Assembly: GCA_016195805.1 (NCBI GenBank)
Contig: JACPYT010000006.1
Location: forward strand, 1 to 64,000
Length of the DNA: 64,000 bases
Direction of reading: 5' to 3'
DNA from: Hydrogenophilales bacterium
Lineage (GTDB): Bacteria; Pseudomonadota; Gammaproteobacteria; Burkholderiales; Thiobacillaceae
Shown one piece after another: positions 16,241 to 27,400 of the stretch. Made by a program: the position numbers and the translations under genes. The first letter of the stretch is position 1. Each line of letters opens with the position of its first letter. The notes beneath the pieces are model-generated. The model was not told where the DNA came from, did no database searches, and saw nothing but the letters and a program-made list of their open reading frames with translations.

Positions 16241-17866
16241 TCAGCGGCGGCCATACAGCTGGAAACGATCCGAGCGGTCGCCCGGGCGGGCGCCTTCCCA
16301 CTGCTTGTCCCACCCACCCGGTATGCGCGGCGGGGCTTCGTGGCGGCGGGTTTCCACCAGCAGCCAGTTGCAGCGTGGATCAGCAGGGGCAAACTGCCGT
16401 CCACTGTGATAGGCCAGCAGTTCGCGTTGCTGGGTTCGCACGCGATAGGTCTGGATGCAGTCTGCTGGCGGCACCCGCGCCGCCAGTTCCGCGCCCACGC
16501 TGGTGTAGGACAGGCGCTGATCGAGCGGCGCCTGGAAGAGTGCCATCAGCAGCCCCCAGCTGAAAGTCATGCCCGCCGTCCACACCAGGATGGGCCGCAG
16601 CGGCGAACGACGGACGCGGGCGAGAAACATGATCCACGCCAGCGTGACGACGCAACCCAGCGCCAGCGCCCACGGCCGGAATACGCCCACGCGGGTCATG
16701 CCCAGCCTGGCCAGTCGGGCCGCCAGCTGGGTCGGGCTGCCCAGGTCATGCGCGCTCCAGTAGACCCAGAGGACCAGCGCGAGGAAGCCGAACAGCATGA
16801 TGCTGAACCACAACAAGGCATAGGCGGCACCGCGTCGCAGCGTGAGCAGCCCCGACGCGCCCAGCAAGGCCAGCGGTAGCAGCAGAATCAGGCCCTGTTC
16901 CTCACCGGGATCGGTATCGAAAGCATACAGGGCGAGCAGGCCCAGCAATGCGACGGCCGGCAGCACCATACCCGGCGTGCGCCACTGACGCCGGCCGCGG
17001 TAGAGCGCCCAGGCCGCCAATGGCCATGCCGGCCAGGCATACCAGCCGAGCATGCCCAGATAGAAAGCCGGGCGCAGTTCCGTTTCCCTGAACCAGCGCT
17101 GCAGATTAAATGCCAGCTTGAAAGGAACCCCCTGCGTGGCGAGATACGTCAGCCATGCCGCGCTCGCGACGATCGCCATGCCGACGCCCCAGGCCAGCGC
17201 GCGCCGCGCTGCCGGAGTACGGTAATCTTCCAGCAGCACGGGCAGCAGACCGGCAAGCAACAGGAACCAGACGGCTTCCGCAGCGCCCCCCGCAAGCAGC
17301 ATCAATACCGCGCCGCCCCCCAGCGCACCTACCCCGAGCACGCCGTCGCGGCGCGTGGCCTGCGGCAGACTGGCGAGGCCATAGAGCATCATCGCAGCTG
17401 CAGCGAACTGGGCGGTCGCCGCATTGAGTTCATGGCCGCGGACCAGCAGGCCCATGCAGCCCAGCAAGGTGAGCGCGGCCGCCCATGCTGACTCTGCGCC
17501 ATACAGCAGACGGGCCGTGCGTGCGACAAATAACAGCGCCAGCGCGATGAACAGCCCCGAGGCCAGCCGCGCGCCGTCGGCCAGGGGCAGGAAGGCCGAA
17601 GTGAGCCAAGCGGTGGCGGTGGCCACCCAGTAATACAACGGCGCAGCAGACACGGACTGCGGGGCGGCCCCGCTTTTCAGCAGCAGCCACAACCTCACGA
17701 AATGCTCGCCGTCGCCGCCTTTCCAGGGCGCATGTCCGACCAGCCCGGGCAATAGCCAGGCCACGCAAAGCAGCAGGAGCCCGATCCGGGCAAGGGGAAG
17801 CGAACGCTTATTGGACAATTTTGAGGAGCTGGCCCGGCCCGGGCTCGCCATTAGGGTAGAAACCAT
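16241..17866 (-). CDS. ArnT-like polytopic membrane glycosyltransferase (GT39/PMT superfamily)
   Basis: About 541 residues with some ten or more hydrophobic segments and a short soluble C-terminal domain. The acidic first loop (WKGGDGEHFVRLW) and the overall layout suit lipid-phosphate-sugar glycosyltransferases such as ArnT. The acceptor is unknown. The start is uncertain: the ATG codons at 17866 and 17851 lie inside the M48 gene end and have no clear ribosome binding site; a TTG near 17818 is possible. Confidence 0.72.
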   Translation of the reverse strand: MVSTLMASPGRASSSKLSNKRSLPLARIGLLLLCVAWLLPGLVGHAPWKGGDGEHFVRLWLLLKSGAAPQSVSAAPLYYWVATATAWLTSAFLPLADGARLASGLFIALALLFVARTARLLYGAESAWAAALTLLGCMGLLVRGHELNAATAQFAAAAMMLYGLASLPQATRRDGVLGVGALGGGAVLMLLAGGAAEAVWFLLLAGLLPVLLEDYRTPAARRALAWGVGMAIVASAAWLTYLATQGVPFKLAFNLQRWFRETELRPAFYLGMLGWYAWPAWPLAAWALYRGRRQWRTPGMVLPAVALLGLLALYAFDTDPGEEQGLILLLPLALLGASGLLTLRRGAAYALLWFSIMLFGFLALVLWVYWSAHDLGSPTQLAARLARLGMTRVGVFRPWALALGCVVTLAWIMFLARVRRSPLRPILVWTAGMTFSWGLLMALFQAPLDQRLSYTSVGAELAARVPPADCIQTYRVRTQQRELLAYHSGRQFAPADPRCNWLLVETRRHEAPPRIPGGWDKQWEGARPGDRSDRFQLYGRR

Positions 17867-19256
17867 TCATCAGGCGCAGCTGGCGCTCGGCATCGGCAGC
17901 CAGCGGCGATCGCCGCGCCAGGGCCGCCATCGTGAAATCGGGCCGGGCCGTGATCAGCTGCAGCACGTAGGGACGGACGGCCAGTTTCTCGGCGGGCGTG
18001 ATCGCGCGGAAGCTGTTGATCGCCGCGCGCAGGGCGCCGCGCTCGCGTTCGTAGGTGGGCGTGTCCTTCGTCATGCCGGCAATCAGGTATTGCGTGCCGT
18101 TGAATACCACGGCCGCCACCACCACCGGCTTGCCCTGCTGCGCGCCCGCGGCGAATGCGGCCGGGTAGCCGCTCAGGTGCCCGCTGTCGTAGCGCGCGCC
18201 CGCATCCAGCCTGACGCCCTGCTGCAGCGTCTCCAACGGATTGTCGTTCTTCGGTCCCTGTACCAATTCGACCAGGGCGTCGCCGTCGGGGCTCGTCGCC
18301 ACGACCCGGTCGGGACGATTCTGTACCCGCCAGCCCGCCGGGAATTGGATCGTCAGGCCGAGCTTTTCATGCAGCAGTGCATTGTTGCGAATCACCCCCT
18401 GATCGGGACTGTCGCCGAAAACCAGCCCCGCAATCTTCTGCAGGTAGTCGGTGCGGCCCTCACGCGGATTGGCCACGGTGTACCGGTTCGCTTCCGCCAC
18501 GACCTGCTGCAGGCGCGCATCGTTGCGGGGGGGCGTATCGAAGATGCCGTGATAGGTGGCACGCGGCGGCTGGCCGTCACGGATAGCCTGTTCGGCGGAG
18601 AACAGTTCCTGGTTTTTCAGGACACCGATGACCCTGATCATCGCCTGCGGGTCGTAGCCGGCCCGGGCCAGATATTCGGCGCCAAGGCGATCCGCTTCCA
18701 GTTCCTGCTCGCGGCCGTAACCGGCGCGCCAGGCCTGTGCCAGCGTCTGCAATAGCGCAGCGTCCGCCTGGTTGTCCGTCGCCGGCACCAGAACCGATCC
18801 CAGTCCTGCGCCAGCTGCGGTGGACGCGCTTTGCAGGCGCACCCCATGGCGGGCGCTGACGTGGCCGATTTCGTGGCCGACCACTGCGGCCAGTTCGGCC
18901 TCGGAATTCAGGTATGCCAGGAGCCCGCGCGCGATGTAGACATAGCCGCCGGGCAGGGAGAAGGCGTTGACGTCGGGACTGTCGACCACCGTGAAATGCC
19001 AGGGCAGGTTCGGGCGCAGGCTCTGCCTGGCCAGCCGCTGGCCCACCTCGTTCACGTAAGCCTGTAGCGCAGGATTATCCAGGGCAGCGTATGCCTTCAG
19101 CACCGCCTGGTGGGCCTGCGTGCCCATCTGGATTTCCTGTTGTTCGGACACCCGCACAAGGCCCTTGTCTCCACTGACCGGATTGCGCGCGCAGTGGGTC
19201 AGCACCAGCGCGCCCAGGACGATCACTGCGATGCGGCGAAAAGCTCGGGGAGTCAC
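17808..19256 (-). CDS. M48 family metalloprotease, predicted lipoprotein
   Basis: 482 residues. A signal sequence ending LTHC (Cys22) suggests a lipoprotein. The zinc protease motif HEIGH sits at residues 128-132, with the third ligand in ELEADRLGAEYLA. The C-terminal half contains a conserved extension ending in a PYVLQLITARPDF-type segment, as in BepA/YfgC-like periplasmic M48 proteases that act in outer-membrane quality control. I chose the GTG at 19256 because GAGG lies six bases upstream and the reading frame before it has no Met and no signal peptide. Confidence 0.85.
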   Translation of the reverse strand: MTPRAFRRIAVIVLGALVLTHCARNPVSGDKGLVRVSEQQEIQMGTQAHQAVLKAYAALDNPALQAYVNEVGQRLARQSLRPNLPWHFTVVDSPDVNAFSLPGGYVYIARGLLAYLNSEAELAAVVGHEIGHVSARHGVRLQSASTAAGAGLGSVLVPATDNQADAALLQTLAQAWRAGYGREQELEADRLGAEYLARAGYDPQAMIRVIGVLKNQELFSAEQAIRDGQPPRATYHGIFDTPPRNDARLQQVVAEANRYTVANPREGRTDYLQKIAGLVFGDSPDQGVIRNNALLHEKLGLTIQFPAGWRVQNRPDRVVATSPDGDALVELVQGPKNDNPLETLQQGVRLDAGARYDSGHLSGYPAAFAAGAQQGKPVVVAAVVFNGTQYLIAGMTKDTPTYERERGALRAAINSFRAITPAEKLAVRPYVLQLITARPDFTMAALARRSPLAADAERQLRLMNGFYPNGEPGPGQLLKIVQ

Positions 19257-19316
19257 GTCTGCCTCGTTGTCAGGATGCGGCGCACGAAATGATACCGTTG
19301 TCGCGCCACAAAAATG

Positions 19317-19339
19317 CAAAAAGCGGCCGAGGCCGCTTT
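19317..19339 (-). terminator. Terminator downstream of rpmE
   Basis: A nearly perfect dyad AAAGCGGCC/GGCCGCTTT (19320-19328 and 19331-19339), followed on the minus strand by a five-T run. It lies between the rpmE stop (19373) and the M48 start, so it ends the rpmE transcript. Confidence 0.8.
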
Positions 19340-19372
19340 GGATTGCATACGCAAATTTCGCGCAGGAGCGGC

Positions 19373-19579
19373 TTACTTCATGCCATAACGCTGGCGGAAC
19401 TTCTCGACGCGACCCGCAGTGTCGACGATCTTCTGCTTGCCGGTATAGAACGGGTGGCAGGATGCGCAGACTTCCACGTGCAGTTTGTCCTTGCCCAGCG
19501 TGGAGCGGGTGACGAACGTGCTGCCGCAGGAGCAGGTGACGGCTACTTCTTTGTAATCGGGGTGAATGCCGGCTTTCAT
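19373..19579 (-). CDS. rpmE: 50S ribosomal protein L31
   Basis: 68 residues, the zinc-binding (C+) form of L31: [12 protein letters not shown] start, Cys16, Cys18, Cys38 and Cys41 as zinc ligands, and the conserved HPFYTGKQK stretch. It lies downstream of rho on the same strand, a common order in proteobacteria, and has its own terminator. Confidence 0.97.
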   Translation of the reverse strand: MKAGIHPDYKEVAVTCSCGSTFVTRSTLGKDKLHVEVCASCHPFYTGKQKIVDTAGRVEKFRQRYGMK

Positions 19580-19670
19580 GGCAATTCCTTCGGGTCGAAT
19601 TCGGAGAACGCGGGAGTATAGCGGAGCAACGCGCAGCGTGCAAGCCGGCCTTTACCCCCGCCCGGGCGGC

Positions 19671-20930
19671 TCAGCCGCGCCGCATCGAATCGAAGAACTC
19701 GTTGTTGTTCTTCGTCGCACGGATCTTGTCCAGCAAAAACTCCATTGCCTCCATGTCGTCCATCGGATAGAGCAGCTTCCGCAGCACCCACACCTTCTGC
19801 AGGATGTCGTGTGGCATCAGCAGCTCTTCGCGGCGGGTGCCGGAGCGGTTGACGTTGATCGCGGGGTACTGGCGCTTCTCGGCCATCTTGCGGTCGAGAT
19901 GGATTTCCAGGTTGCCGGTGCCCTTGAATTCCTCGTAGATCACGTCGTCCATGCGGCTGCCGGTGTCGACCAGCGTGGTGGCGAGGATGGTGAGGCTGCC
20001 GCCTTCCTCGATATTGCGCGCCGCACCGAAAAAGCGCTTCGGCTTCTGCAGCGCGTTGGCGTCGACGCCGCCGGTGAGCACCTTGCCGGAGGCGGGCTGC
20101 ACGGTGTTGTAGGCGCGTGCCAGACGGGTGATCGAGTCGAGCAGGATCACCACGTCCTTCTTGTGCTCGACCAGGCGCTTGGCGCGCTCGATCACCATTT
20201 CGGCGACTTGGACGTGGCGGCTGGCCGGTTCGTCGAAGGTCGAGGCGACGACTTCGCCGCGCACGGTGCGGCTCATTTCGGTCACTTCTTCCGGGCGTTC
20301 GTCGATCAGCAGCACGAACAGCACGACGTCGGGGTGGTTGGAGGTGATGGCGTGCGCGATGTGCTGCAGCATCACCGTCTTGCCCGACTTTGGCGGCGCC
20401 ACCAGCAGGCCGCGCTGGCCCTTGCCGATCGGCGCGACGATATCGATCACGCGGCTGGTAATGTTCTCCTCGGCCTTGATGTCGCGCTCGAGCTTGAGCG
20501 GCTTGTCCGGATGCAGCGGGGTGAGGTTCTCGAACAGGATCTTGTTCTTGCTGGCTTCGGGCGGCTCGCCGTTGATCAGGTCGAGCTTGGTCATCGCCGA
20601 ATAGCGCTCGCCGTCCTTGGGGGTGCGGATCTCGCCTTCGATCTTGTCGCCGGTATGCAGGTTGAAGCGGCGGATCTGCGACGGCGACACGTAGATGTCG
20701 TCGGTGTTGGCAAGATACGAGGACTCCGGCGATCGCAGGAACCCGAATCCGTCCGGCAGAACTTCCAGCACGCCATCGCCGTAGATGCTTTCGCCGCGCT
20801 TGGCCAGCGTCTTCAGGATGGTGAAGATCAGTTCCTGCTTGCGAAAACGGTTGGCGTTGTCGATGCCGTTGGTGGCGGCAATTTCGAGAAGCTCAGTGAT
20901 GGGTTTCTGCTTGAGTTCAGAGAGGTGCAT
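19671..20930 (-). CDS. rho: Transcription termination factor Rho
   Basis: 419 residues, the same length as E. coli Rho and without large insertions. Order: N-terminal helix bundle ([18 protein letters not shown]), the cold-shock-like RNA-binding domain ([17 protein letters not shown]), Walker A (APPKSGKT, about 178-185), Walker B ([17 protein letters not shown]), and the Q- and R-loop regions in the C-terminal half. It is an RNA-dependent ATPase/helicase. It follows trxA on the same strand, separated by a 111-bp leader with competing hairpins. Confidence 0.98.
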   Translation of the reverse strand: MHLSELKQKPITELLEIAATNGIDNANRFRKQELIFTILKTLAKRGESIYGDGVLEVLPDGFGFLRSPESSYLANTDDIYVSPSQIRRFNLHTGDKIEGEIRTPKDGERYSAMTKLDLINGEPPEASKNKILFENLTPLHPDKPLKLERDIKAEENITSRVIDIVAPIGKGQRGLLVAPPKSGKTVMLQHIAHAITSNHPDVVLFVLLIDERPEEVTEMSRTVRGEVVASTFDEPASRHVQVAEMVIERAKRLVEHKKDVVILLDSITRLARAYNTVQPASGKVLTGGVDANALQKPKRFFGAARNIEEGGSLTILATTLVDTGSRMDDVIYEEFKGTGNLEIHLDRKMAEKRQYPAINVNRSGTRREELLMPHDILQKVWVLRKLLYPMDDMEAMEFLLDKIRATKNNNEFFDSMRRG

Positions 20931-20984
20931 GGGATGGGCCTGGGTGGGCTCGCTTGAAAGAGCCGGACGTGGGGAGGAGTGAAG

Positions 20985-21028
20985 CCGGACGGTGCTGCGG
21001 GCCGACGGCGCTCGGATGCGCCGTCCGG
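20985..21028 (-). promoter_or_regulatory. rho leader with two mutually exclusive hairpins
   Basis: Between trxA and rho, GACGGCGC at 21004-21011 pairs with GCGCCGTC at 21018-21025. Alternatively CCGGACGG at 20985-20992 pairs with CCGTCCGG at 21021-21028. The two stems share bases, so they cannot form together. No T-run follows either, so neither is a classical terminator. E. coli rho is known to be autoregulated by attenuation in its leader; whether this is equivalent is inference. Confidence 0.45.
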
Positions 21029-21041
21029 TGAAAACGTGCTG

Positions 21042-21368
21042 TTAGATGTTGCTGTCGACGAAAGCGGTGAGTTGCGATTTGGACAGGGCGCCAACTTTGG
21101 TGGCTTCGACGTTGCCGTTCTTGAAGATCATCAGGGTGGGGATGCCGCGGATGCCGAACTTGGGCGGCGTGGCCTGATTTTCGTCGATGTTGAGCTTGCA
21201 CACCTTGAGCTTGCCGGAATATTCCTTGGCGACCTCGTCGAGGATAGGCGAGATCATCTTGCAGGGGCCGCACCAGTCCGCCCAGTAATCCACCAGCACG
21301 GGTACGCCGGCCTGGAGGACTTCCTGCTCGAAAGAATCGTCGGATATGTAATGAACATGCTCGCTCAT
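21042..21368 (-). CDS. trxA: Thioredoxin
   Basis: 108 residues, a single thioredoxin fold with the active site WCGPC at residues 32-36 and the cis-Pro loop [11 protein letters not shown]. General protein disulfide reductase of the cytoplasm. It is upstream of rho on the same strand and divergent from fdxA. Confidence 0.98.
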   Translation of the reverse strand: MSEHVHYISDDSFEQEVLQAGVPVLVDYWADWCGPCKMISPILDEVAKEYSGKLKVCKLNIDENQATPPKFGIRGIPTLMIFKNGNVEATKVGALSKSQLTAFVDSNI

Positions 21369-21526
21369 CGGTGAAGCTCCTGATTTAGAAGTGGGGTGGC
21401 CGGATACGGCCTGGATGGTTTGGGAAGATGGTAATGCTGGAAAATTCGGTTTTGTGCCGATATGCTACATCAAAATCGCCCCCTGCAAGCATCCGGGCAT
21501 TTCTCAAATCATCTGGGTAAATACGA

Positions 21527-21850
21527 ATGACTTACGTTGTAGCCGACGCCTGCGTGAAGTGCAAATACACCGATTGTGTCGATGTCTGTCCGGTCGACTG
21601 CTTCCACGAAGGACCCAACTTCCTCGTCATCGACCCCGAAGAGTGCATCGACTGCACCCTGTGCGTGGCCGAATGCCCGGTCGAGGCCATTTTTGCCGAA
21701 GACGACGTGCCGGATAACCAGCGCGCCTACATCGCGCTCAACGCCGACCTCGCCAAGGTGTGGAAGGTCATCATCGAGAAGAAGGATCCGCTGCCCGACG
21801 CCGACGAGTGGGCCGGCGTCAAGGACAAGCGCCAGTACCTGGAGCGCTGA
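21527..21850 (+). CDS. fdxA: 7Fe ferredoxin FdxA
   Basis: 107 residues. Cys9, Cys17, Cys46 and Cys50 plus Cys21, Cys40 and Cys43 match the 3Fe-4S and 4Fe-4S ligand pattern of seven-iron ferredoxins; the C-terminal extension ([21 protein letters not shown]) is typical of FdxA. It is a soluble one-electron carrier. It is followed 7 bp downstream by the AddB-like gene, so readthrough is possible although the functions are unrelated. Confidence 0.96.
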   Translation: MTYVVADACVKCKYTDCVDVCPVDCFHEGPNFLVIDPEECIDCTLCVAECPVEAIFAEDDVPDNQRAYIALNADLAKVWKVIIEKKDPLPDADEWAGVKDKRQYLER

Positions 21851-21857
21851 GAATCCC

Positions 21858-24485
21858 TTGAAACTCCCGGGCGGCCCCGCACTGCCACGGGCCGTCGCCC
21901 GCCACCTGCTTGACCAGCACGCCGACCGCCTGCCCGATCTGTCCGGGCTGACGGTACTCGTTCCCAACCACCGCGCCGGGCTTGATTTTGCCCGCGCGCT
22001 GGCGCAGGCTGCCGGCCGCTCCGTCCTGATTCCCCCCCGCATCACCCCGCTGAAAAGCTGGGCCGAAGAGACCCTGACGGGCACAAATCTGGCCGACGGC
22101 CGCGCCGAGCCGCAGGCACGACGGCTGGCACGTCTGCACGGTGTGCTTCGGCGCGAAGACTGGCTCGGCGAAGTCGACAAGTGGGCGCTCGCCAACGAGC
22201 TCCTGCAACTGGCCGACGAGCTGTCCGCCGCACGGCTGGGCGGCGCCATCGGATCGCGCATCCGGGCCCTGCAGGGGGGAATCCTCGATCGGGAAACCGC
22301 ACTGATCGAGGCCGTGTGGCAGGCGCTCAATACCGATGGCAGCGATCCGCAGGCACGCTATGCGCGCGCGCTCGACACTCTGCTCGGCCAGATCGCAGCA
22401 GATCCACGGCCGATCTATGGCTACGCGCTGGGCACGCTCACCGCCGTCGAACAGCAGTTTCTCGCGCGCTGTGCCGAGCATGTCCCGCTCACACTGATCG
22501 AACAGGAAGCGGATGCCGACGATGGCGTGGCCCTCGCGCTGCAACAGGCCTGGCAGCTGACCGAGCCGCCGCTGCGCGCGCGCGCCACCCGGCTGGCGCA
22601 GCAGCACCCCGTCTCGCCACTGGCCTCACGCATCACCCTCAGCCCGGCACCGCATCTGGAAGCCGAGGCGCGCGCCGTTGCCACCTGGGTGGCCGGGCAG
22701 CTCACTACCGGCCGGCGCGACCTCGCGCTGATCGCGCTCGACCGCGAGACGGCGCGCCGGGTGCGCGCCCTGCTCGAGCGCATGGAGGTGCTGGTGGCCG
22801 ACGAAACCGGCTGGACGCTGTCGACCACCGCCGCCGCCGCAGTGGTCGACCGCTGGCTCGAATGCGTGGCAAGCGACTTCCCGCACGTCGAATTGCTGGA
22901 CCTGCTGAAGTCACCCTTCGTGCTGGGCGAGACCGCCGCGCGACAGGATCAGGTACTGCAGTTCGAGCTCGCGCTGCGCCGGCACGGGGTTTCGCAGGGC
23001 AGGGCGGACATGCAGCGGCTGGCGCACACGGAATTCGCCGCGCTGCCCGACTGGCTGGCTGCGCTGTTCGACGCTAGACAAAGCTTTGCCCAGACCCGCG
23101 CCCCGCTTGCAGTCTGGCTCGCCCGCCTGGCCGACAGTCTCGCCCGACTCGACGCCATCGCCCCGCTCAAAGCCGACGCCGCCGGCACCCGCGTGCTCGA
23201 AACGCTCGACACCCTGCGCCATGACCTGACCGACGACCCTGAAAAATACGGCTTCGGCGAATGGCGGCGCTGGCTCAACCTCGCGCTGGAATCGGCCAGT
23301 TTCATCGACGCCAGCGTCGCCAGCCCCGTCGTGCTGACCTCGCTGCCCGCCGCGCGCGGACGCCTGTTCGAGGCAGTCGCCGTGATCGGTGCCGACGCCC
23401 GCCACCTGCCGGCCCGCCCCACGCCCGGCCTATTCAGCCAGGCCACGCGCACGCAGCTCGGTCTGCCCACCGCAGCCGACGACGCACGCGCCGCCACCGC
23501 CGACCTGATGCAACTGCTGACGCAGGGACCGGCACTGCTGAGCTGGCAGGCCTGGAACAACGACGAGCCCAACCCGGCCTCGCCGCTGGTGCTGCGCTTG
23601 CAGGCCCTGCACCAGGCGGCATGGAACACGGCCCTGCCCATCCAGGCCATCGGCGAGCCGCCCGCCCGGCCCAGCCCGCTGCCCGATGCCAGCGCACAGC
23701 CTGCGCCGGCAGTCTCCGCCGCGCAGTTGCCGCACCGCTATTCGCCCACGGCGTATCAAACCCTGCTCGACTGTCCTTACCGGTTCTTCGTGCGCAGCGT
23801 GCTCGCCATCCGCGAGCTCGACGAAGCCGACGAAGCGCTCGACAAGAGCGACTACGGCAACGCCCTGCACCACATTCTCCAGCGTTTCCACGACAGCGAT
23901 CCGCCGCCCGAACGCGACGCCGCACTGGCCCGGCTGAATGAACTCACCGCCAGCGAATTCGCCGCGCTGCCCGCCTACACGGCCGCCGCCTGGCGCGCCC
24001 GCTGGGACGCCCTGCAGCCCGCCTACATCGATGCGTGGCTGGCACACGCAGCACAAGGCTGGCGCTACCAGTCGGGCGAAACCGATTTCGCAGTGACCCG
24101 GACGGTGGCGGGCCTCGGCGAAGTCACCCTGCATGGCCGCGTCGACCGCGTCGATCAGAAGGGCGACGCCCGCTACGTCATCGACTACAAGACCGGGGCG
24201 GCCAAGAGTCTGAAAGACAAGCTCAAGGATCCCACCGAAGCCGTGCAGCTGCCGTTCTACGCCTGGCTGTGCGACGCCGCCGCCGCGTATCTGCCGATCA
24301 ACGAAGCGCCCATCGTCCCGCTCGAACTCGACGGCGAAACCGACGTCGACGCCATCAGCCGCCGCCTGCCGCAGCTCCTCGAAGCCCTCGCCGCGGGCGC
24401 GGCGCTGCCCGCGGCGGGCATCGACCGCGTCTGCCAGCACTGCGAGGCGCGCGGGCTGTGCCGCAAGGGGATGTGGCATGCGTGA
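21858..24485 (+). CDS. AddB-like PD-(D/E)XK nuclease/inactivated helicase subunit
   Basis: About 875 residues from the TTG at 21858 (no ATG lies between the fdxA stop and the conserved start). The N-terminal two-thirds resemble a helicase fold without intact ATPase motifs. The C-terminal domain is a RecB-type nuclease: HGRVDRVDQ and VIDYKTG carry the acidic and Lys residues. A Cys in LLDCPYRFF plus three in CQHCEARGLC make the four-Cys set that forms the 4Fe-4S staple in AddB. It partners with AddA (8-bp overlap) in double-strand break end resection. Confidence 0.87.
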   Translation: MKLPGGPALPRAVARHLLDQHADRLPDLSGLTVLVPNHRAGLDFARALAQAAGRSVLIPPRITPLKSWAEETLTGTNLADGRAEPQARRLARLHGVLRREDWLGEVDKWALANELLQLADELSAARLGGAIGSRIRALQGGILDRETALIEAVWQALNTDGSDPQARYARALDTLLGQIAADPRPIYGYALGTLTAVEQQFLARCAEHVPLTLIEQEADADDGVALALQQAWQLTEPPLRARATRLAQQHPVSPLASRITLSPAPHLEAEARAVATWVAGQLTTGRRDLALIALDRETARRVRALLERMEVLVADETGWTLSTTAAAAVVDRWLECVASDFPHVELLDLLKSPFVLGETAARQDQVLQFELALRRHGVSQGRADMQRLAHTEFAALPDWLAALFDARQSFAQTRAPLAVWLARLADSLARLDAIAPLKADAAGTRVLETLDTLRHDLTDDPEKYGFGEWRRWLNLALESASFIDASVASPVVLTSLPAARGRLFEAVAVIGADARHLPARPTPGLFSQATRTQLGLPTAADDARAATADLMQLLTQGPALLSWQAWNNDEPNPASPLVLRLQALHQAAWNTALPIQAIGEPPARPSPLPDASAQPAPAVSAAQLPHRYSPTAYQTLLDCPYRFFVRSVLAIRELDEADEALDKSDYGNALHHILQRFHDSDPPPERDAALARLNELTASEFAALPAYTAAAWRARWDALQPAYIDAWLAHAAQGWRYQSGETDFAVTRTVAGLGEVTLHGRVDRVDQKGDARYVIDYKTGAAKSLKDKLKDPTEAVQLPFYAWLCDAAAAYLPINEAPIVPLELDGETDVDAISRRLPQLLEALAAGAALPAAGIDRVCQHCEARGLCRKGMWHA

Positions 24486-27400
24486 GCCGCTCGACAACAC
24501 GGCCGCGCTCGACCCCACCCGTTCGGTCGTGGTCGAGGCTTGCGCCGGCAGCGGCAAGACCTGGCTCCTGGTGTCGCGCATGCTGCGCCTGCTGCTCGCC
24601 GGCGCGGCGCCGTCGGAACTGCTGGCGATCACCTTCACGCGCAAGGCGGCGCAGGAGATGACCGACCGGCTGCATGAATGGCTGCGGCTTCTGGCACTGG
24701 AGGACGACGCGACGGTGCGCGCCTTCCTGCGCGCACGCGAAGTGCCGTACGACAAGATCGACGCGCTGCTGCCGCGCGCGCGCGGCCTGCTGGAAGCGGT
24801 GCTGACCGCGCAGCCGGGGCCGACGGTGACGACCTTCCACGGCTGGTTCCTCGATCTGCTGAAACGGGCGCCGCTGGAAGCCGGGCTGCCGTGGGGCGCG
24901 CCGCTGCTGGAGCGCACCCGCCAGCTACAGGACGAAGTGCGCGATCGTCTGCTGGCGCAGTGGGCTGCCGCACCCGGATCGCCGGAAGGCACGGCCTTGC
25001 TGGCGCTGCTGTCCGATATCGGCGAGCACAACCTGCGCGCGCTGCTAAGAAACTTCGTTCAGGCCAGGGCGGAGTGGTGGGCCTACACCGATGGTCAGCC
25101 CGATCCGGTGGCCTATGCGCTGGACCAGTTGCGTCCGGGACTGCACACCGATCTGGACAGCGACCCGGTAGCGGCATTCTGGGCCGACGAGTCGATCGTC
25201 GCGCGGGTGAAGCGGGTGGGGCTCGCACTGGAAAAGGGCAGCGAGACCGAACGCAAGAAAGGCGTGTCGATTCAACAGGCGCTCGCCGACGCGGACTTCG
25301 ACGGGCTGCGCAGGAAAATCCTCAAGGCGGACGGTGGGCGGCTGGCGAGCAAGGCGACCAAAGGCCTGCTCGGCGCACTCGCGGCCGAGGCGGACGCCTA
25401 TCTGCGTGACTACGAAACACTGGAAAACGCGCTGGAAGACATCGCCCGGCAGCAGACCGATCAGCGCATCTGGACCCTCAACCGCCGCGGCCTGCTGCTC
25501 GGGCATGCACTTCTTTCGGCCTATCAGGATGCCAAGACGCAGCAGGGCGTGATCGATTTCGCGGACGCCGAATGGCTGGCCTGCCGCCTCCTGCAAAACG
25601 ACGAACACGCACCGGCGCTGGCGCTGAAGCTGGACGCGCGCTACCGGCACCTGCTGCTCGACGAATTCCAGGACACCAACCCGCTGCAGTGGCAGGCGCT
25701 GTCGACCTGGCTGTTTGAAGCGCGCGGCGGCGAGAGCGACATGACGGTGTTCATGGTGGGCGACCCCAAGCAGGCGATCTACCGTTTCCGCCGCGGCGAG
25801 GCGCGGGTGTTCGACGCGGCGGCGGATTTCCTGGCCACGCATTTCGGCGCCGCCCGCTTCAGTACCGACATGACGCGGCGGCTGGCGCCGGCCGTGGTGC
25901 AGGCGATCAACCCGGTGTTCGTCGAGGTCGAAGGCTTTGCCGAGCACACGCACGCGCCGGAAAACGACAACCGTCCAGGCGCGTTGCGCAGCCTGCCGGT
26001 GCAGGCGGAAAAGACCGAAGCCGCGACGGTCGAGAGCCTGCCCCACGAGGGAACTCCGATCCACTACGCGGCCTCCGGCCAGGTGTGGGATCGTATGCGC
26101 AACCCGCTCACCACGCCGCAGCCGGAAGCCGACGATCGCGCCGTGCACGAGGAGGCGCGACAGTTTGCGCACATCTTGCGCGACGAGGTGCTGGGGCGCT
26201 GGGGCGTGGTCGACGACGAAACCTCGCGTGCGGCGCGGCCGGGCGACGTCATGGCACTGGTGAGGAAACGCACCCACCTGCATCTATACGAACGCGAACT
26301 GGAAGCCGCGCGTATCCCCTTCATCACCTCGCGCCGCGGCGGTCTGCTGCATGCGCTGGAAGCCCAGGATCTGCTCGCGCAGCTCGAAACCCTGCTGCTG
26401 CCGCACGCCGACCTGAAGCTGGCGCATGTGCTGAAGAGCCCGCTTTTCGGCTGCAGCGACAACGATCTGCTGTGGGTATTCGCGCCACAGCCGCCGGACG
26501 CAGCGCGCGGCTGGGAACGTCTGACCACGCTGGCCGGACGAACAGACTGCCCCCCGACGCTGACGCGCGCCGCGCGCCTGCTTACCCGCTGGCGGACGCA
26601 CTGCGGCACCCTGCCGGTGCACGACCTGCTCGACCGCATCTATTTCGAGGGCGACCTCGAAGCGCGCTACGCCGCGGCCGTGCCGGAGGCGATGCGACCG
26701 CAGGTCGCCGCCAACCTGCGCGCCTTCATGCAGCTGGCGCTGACGCAGGACGCCGGGCGCTATCCGACGCTGGCCGGCTTCATCCGCGAACTCGCCAGCC
26801 TGATCGACGACGCCGACGCCGCGCCCGGCGAAGGGCTGGCCGCCGATGGCGAGAACGCGGTGCGGTTGCTGACCATCCACGGCGCCAAGGGACTGGAAGC
26901 GCCGATCGTCTGGCTGCTGGGCGGCAGCGACCACCAAAAAGGGGAAAGCTACGCCGTGCTGGCGCCGTGGCCGCCGGACGCCGCGCGGCCGCTGCATTTC
27001 TCGCTGTTCGGCAAAGCCGGCGAACGTGGCGCAGCACGGGAACACTGGTTCGCCGATGAAGCGACGCTCGCCCGGAAAGAATCCGACAACCTGCTGTACG
27101 TGGCACTCACCCGCGCCGAGCAGGCGCTGATCGTGAGCGGCGACGCCGACCGGAACGCCTGGCTGCAGCGCGTCGACGCCGCCTGGCAGGGCATGGATTT
27201 GCCGGCCGACCTGCCCGCCGCCGCCGCCCGGGAAGCGGACCGCGTCCCGGCGCCGGCCCGCATCGACGCCCCGGCGGTCGGGCAGCGCGCCGCCGAAGCG
27301 GCCGCGAATCCCGAAGCCGCGCGCGGTGAGCTCTTTCATGCCTGCCTCGAGCGCCACGCGCCGCCCAGTGCTCCGCGCGATCTGCCGGCGCTGGCTGCGC

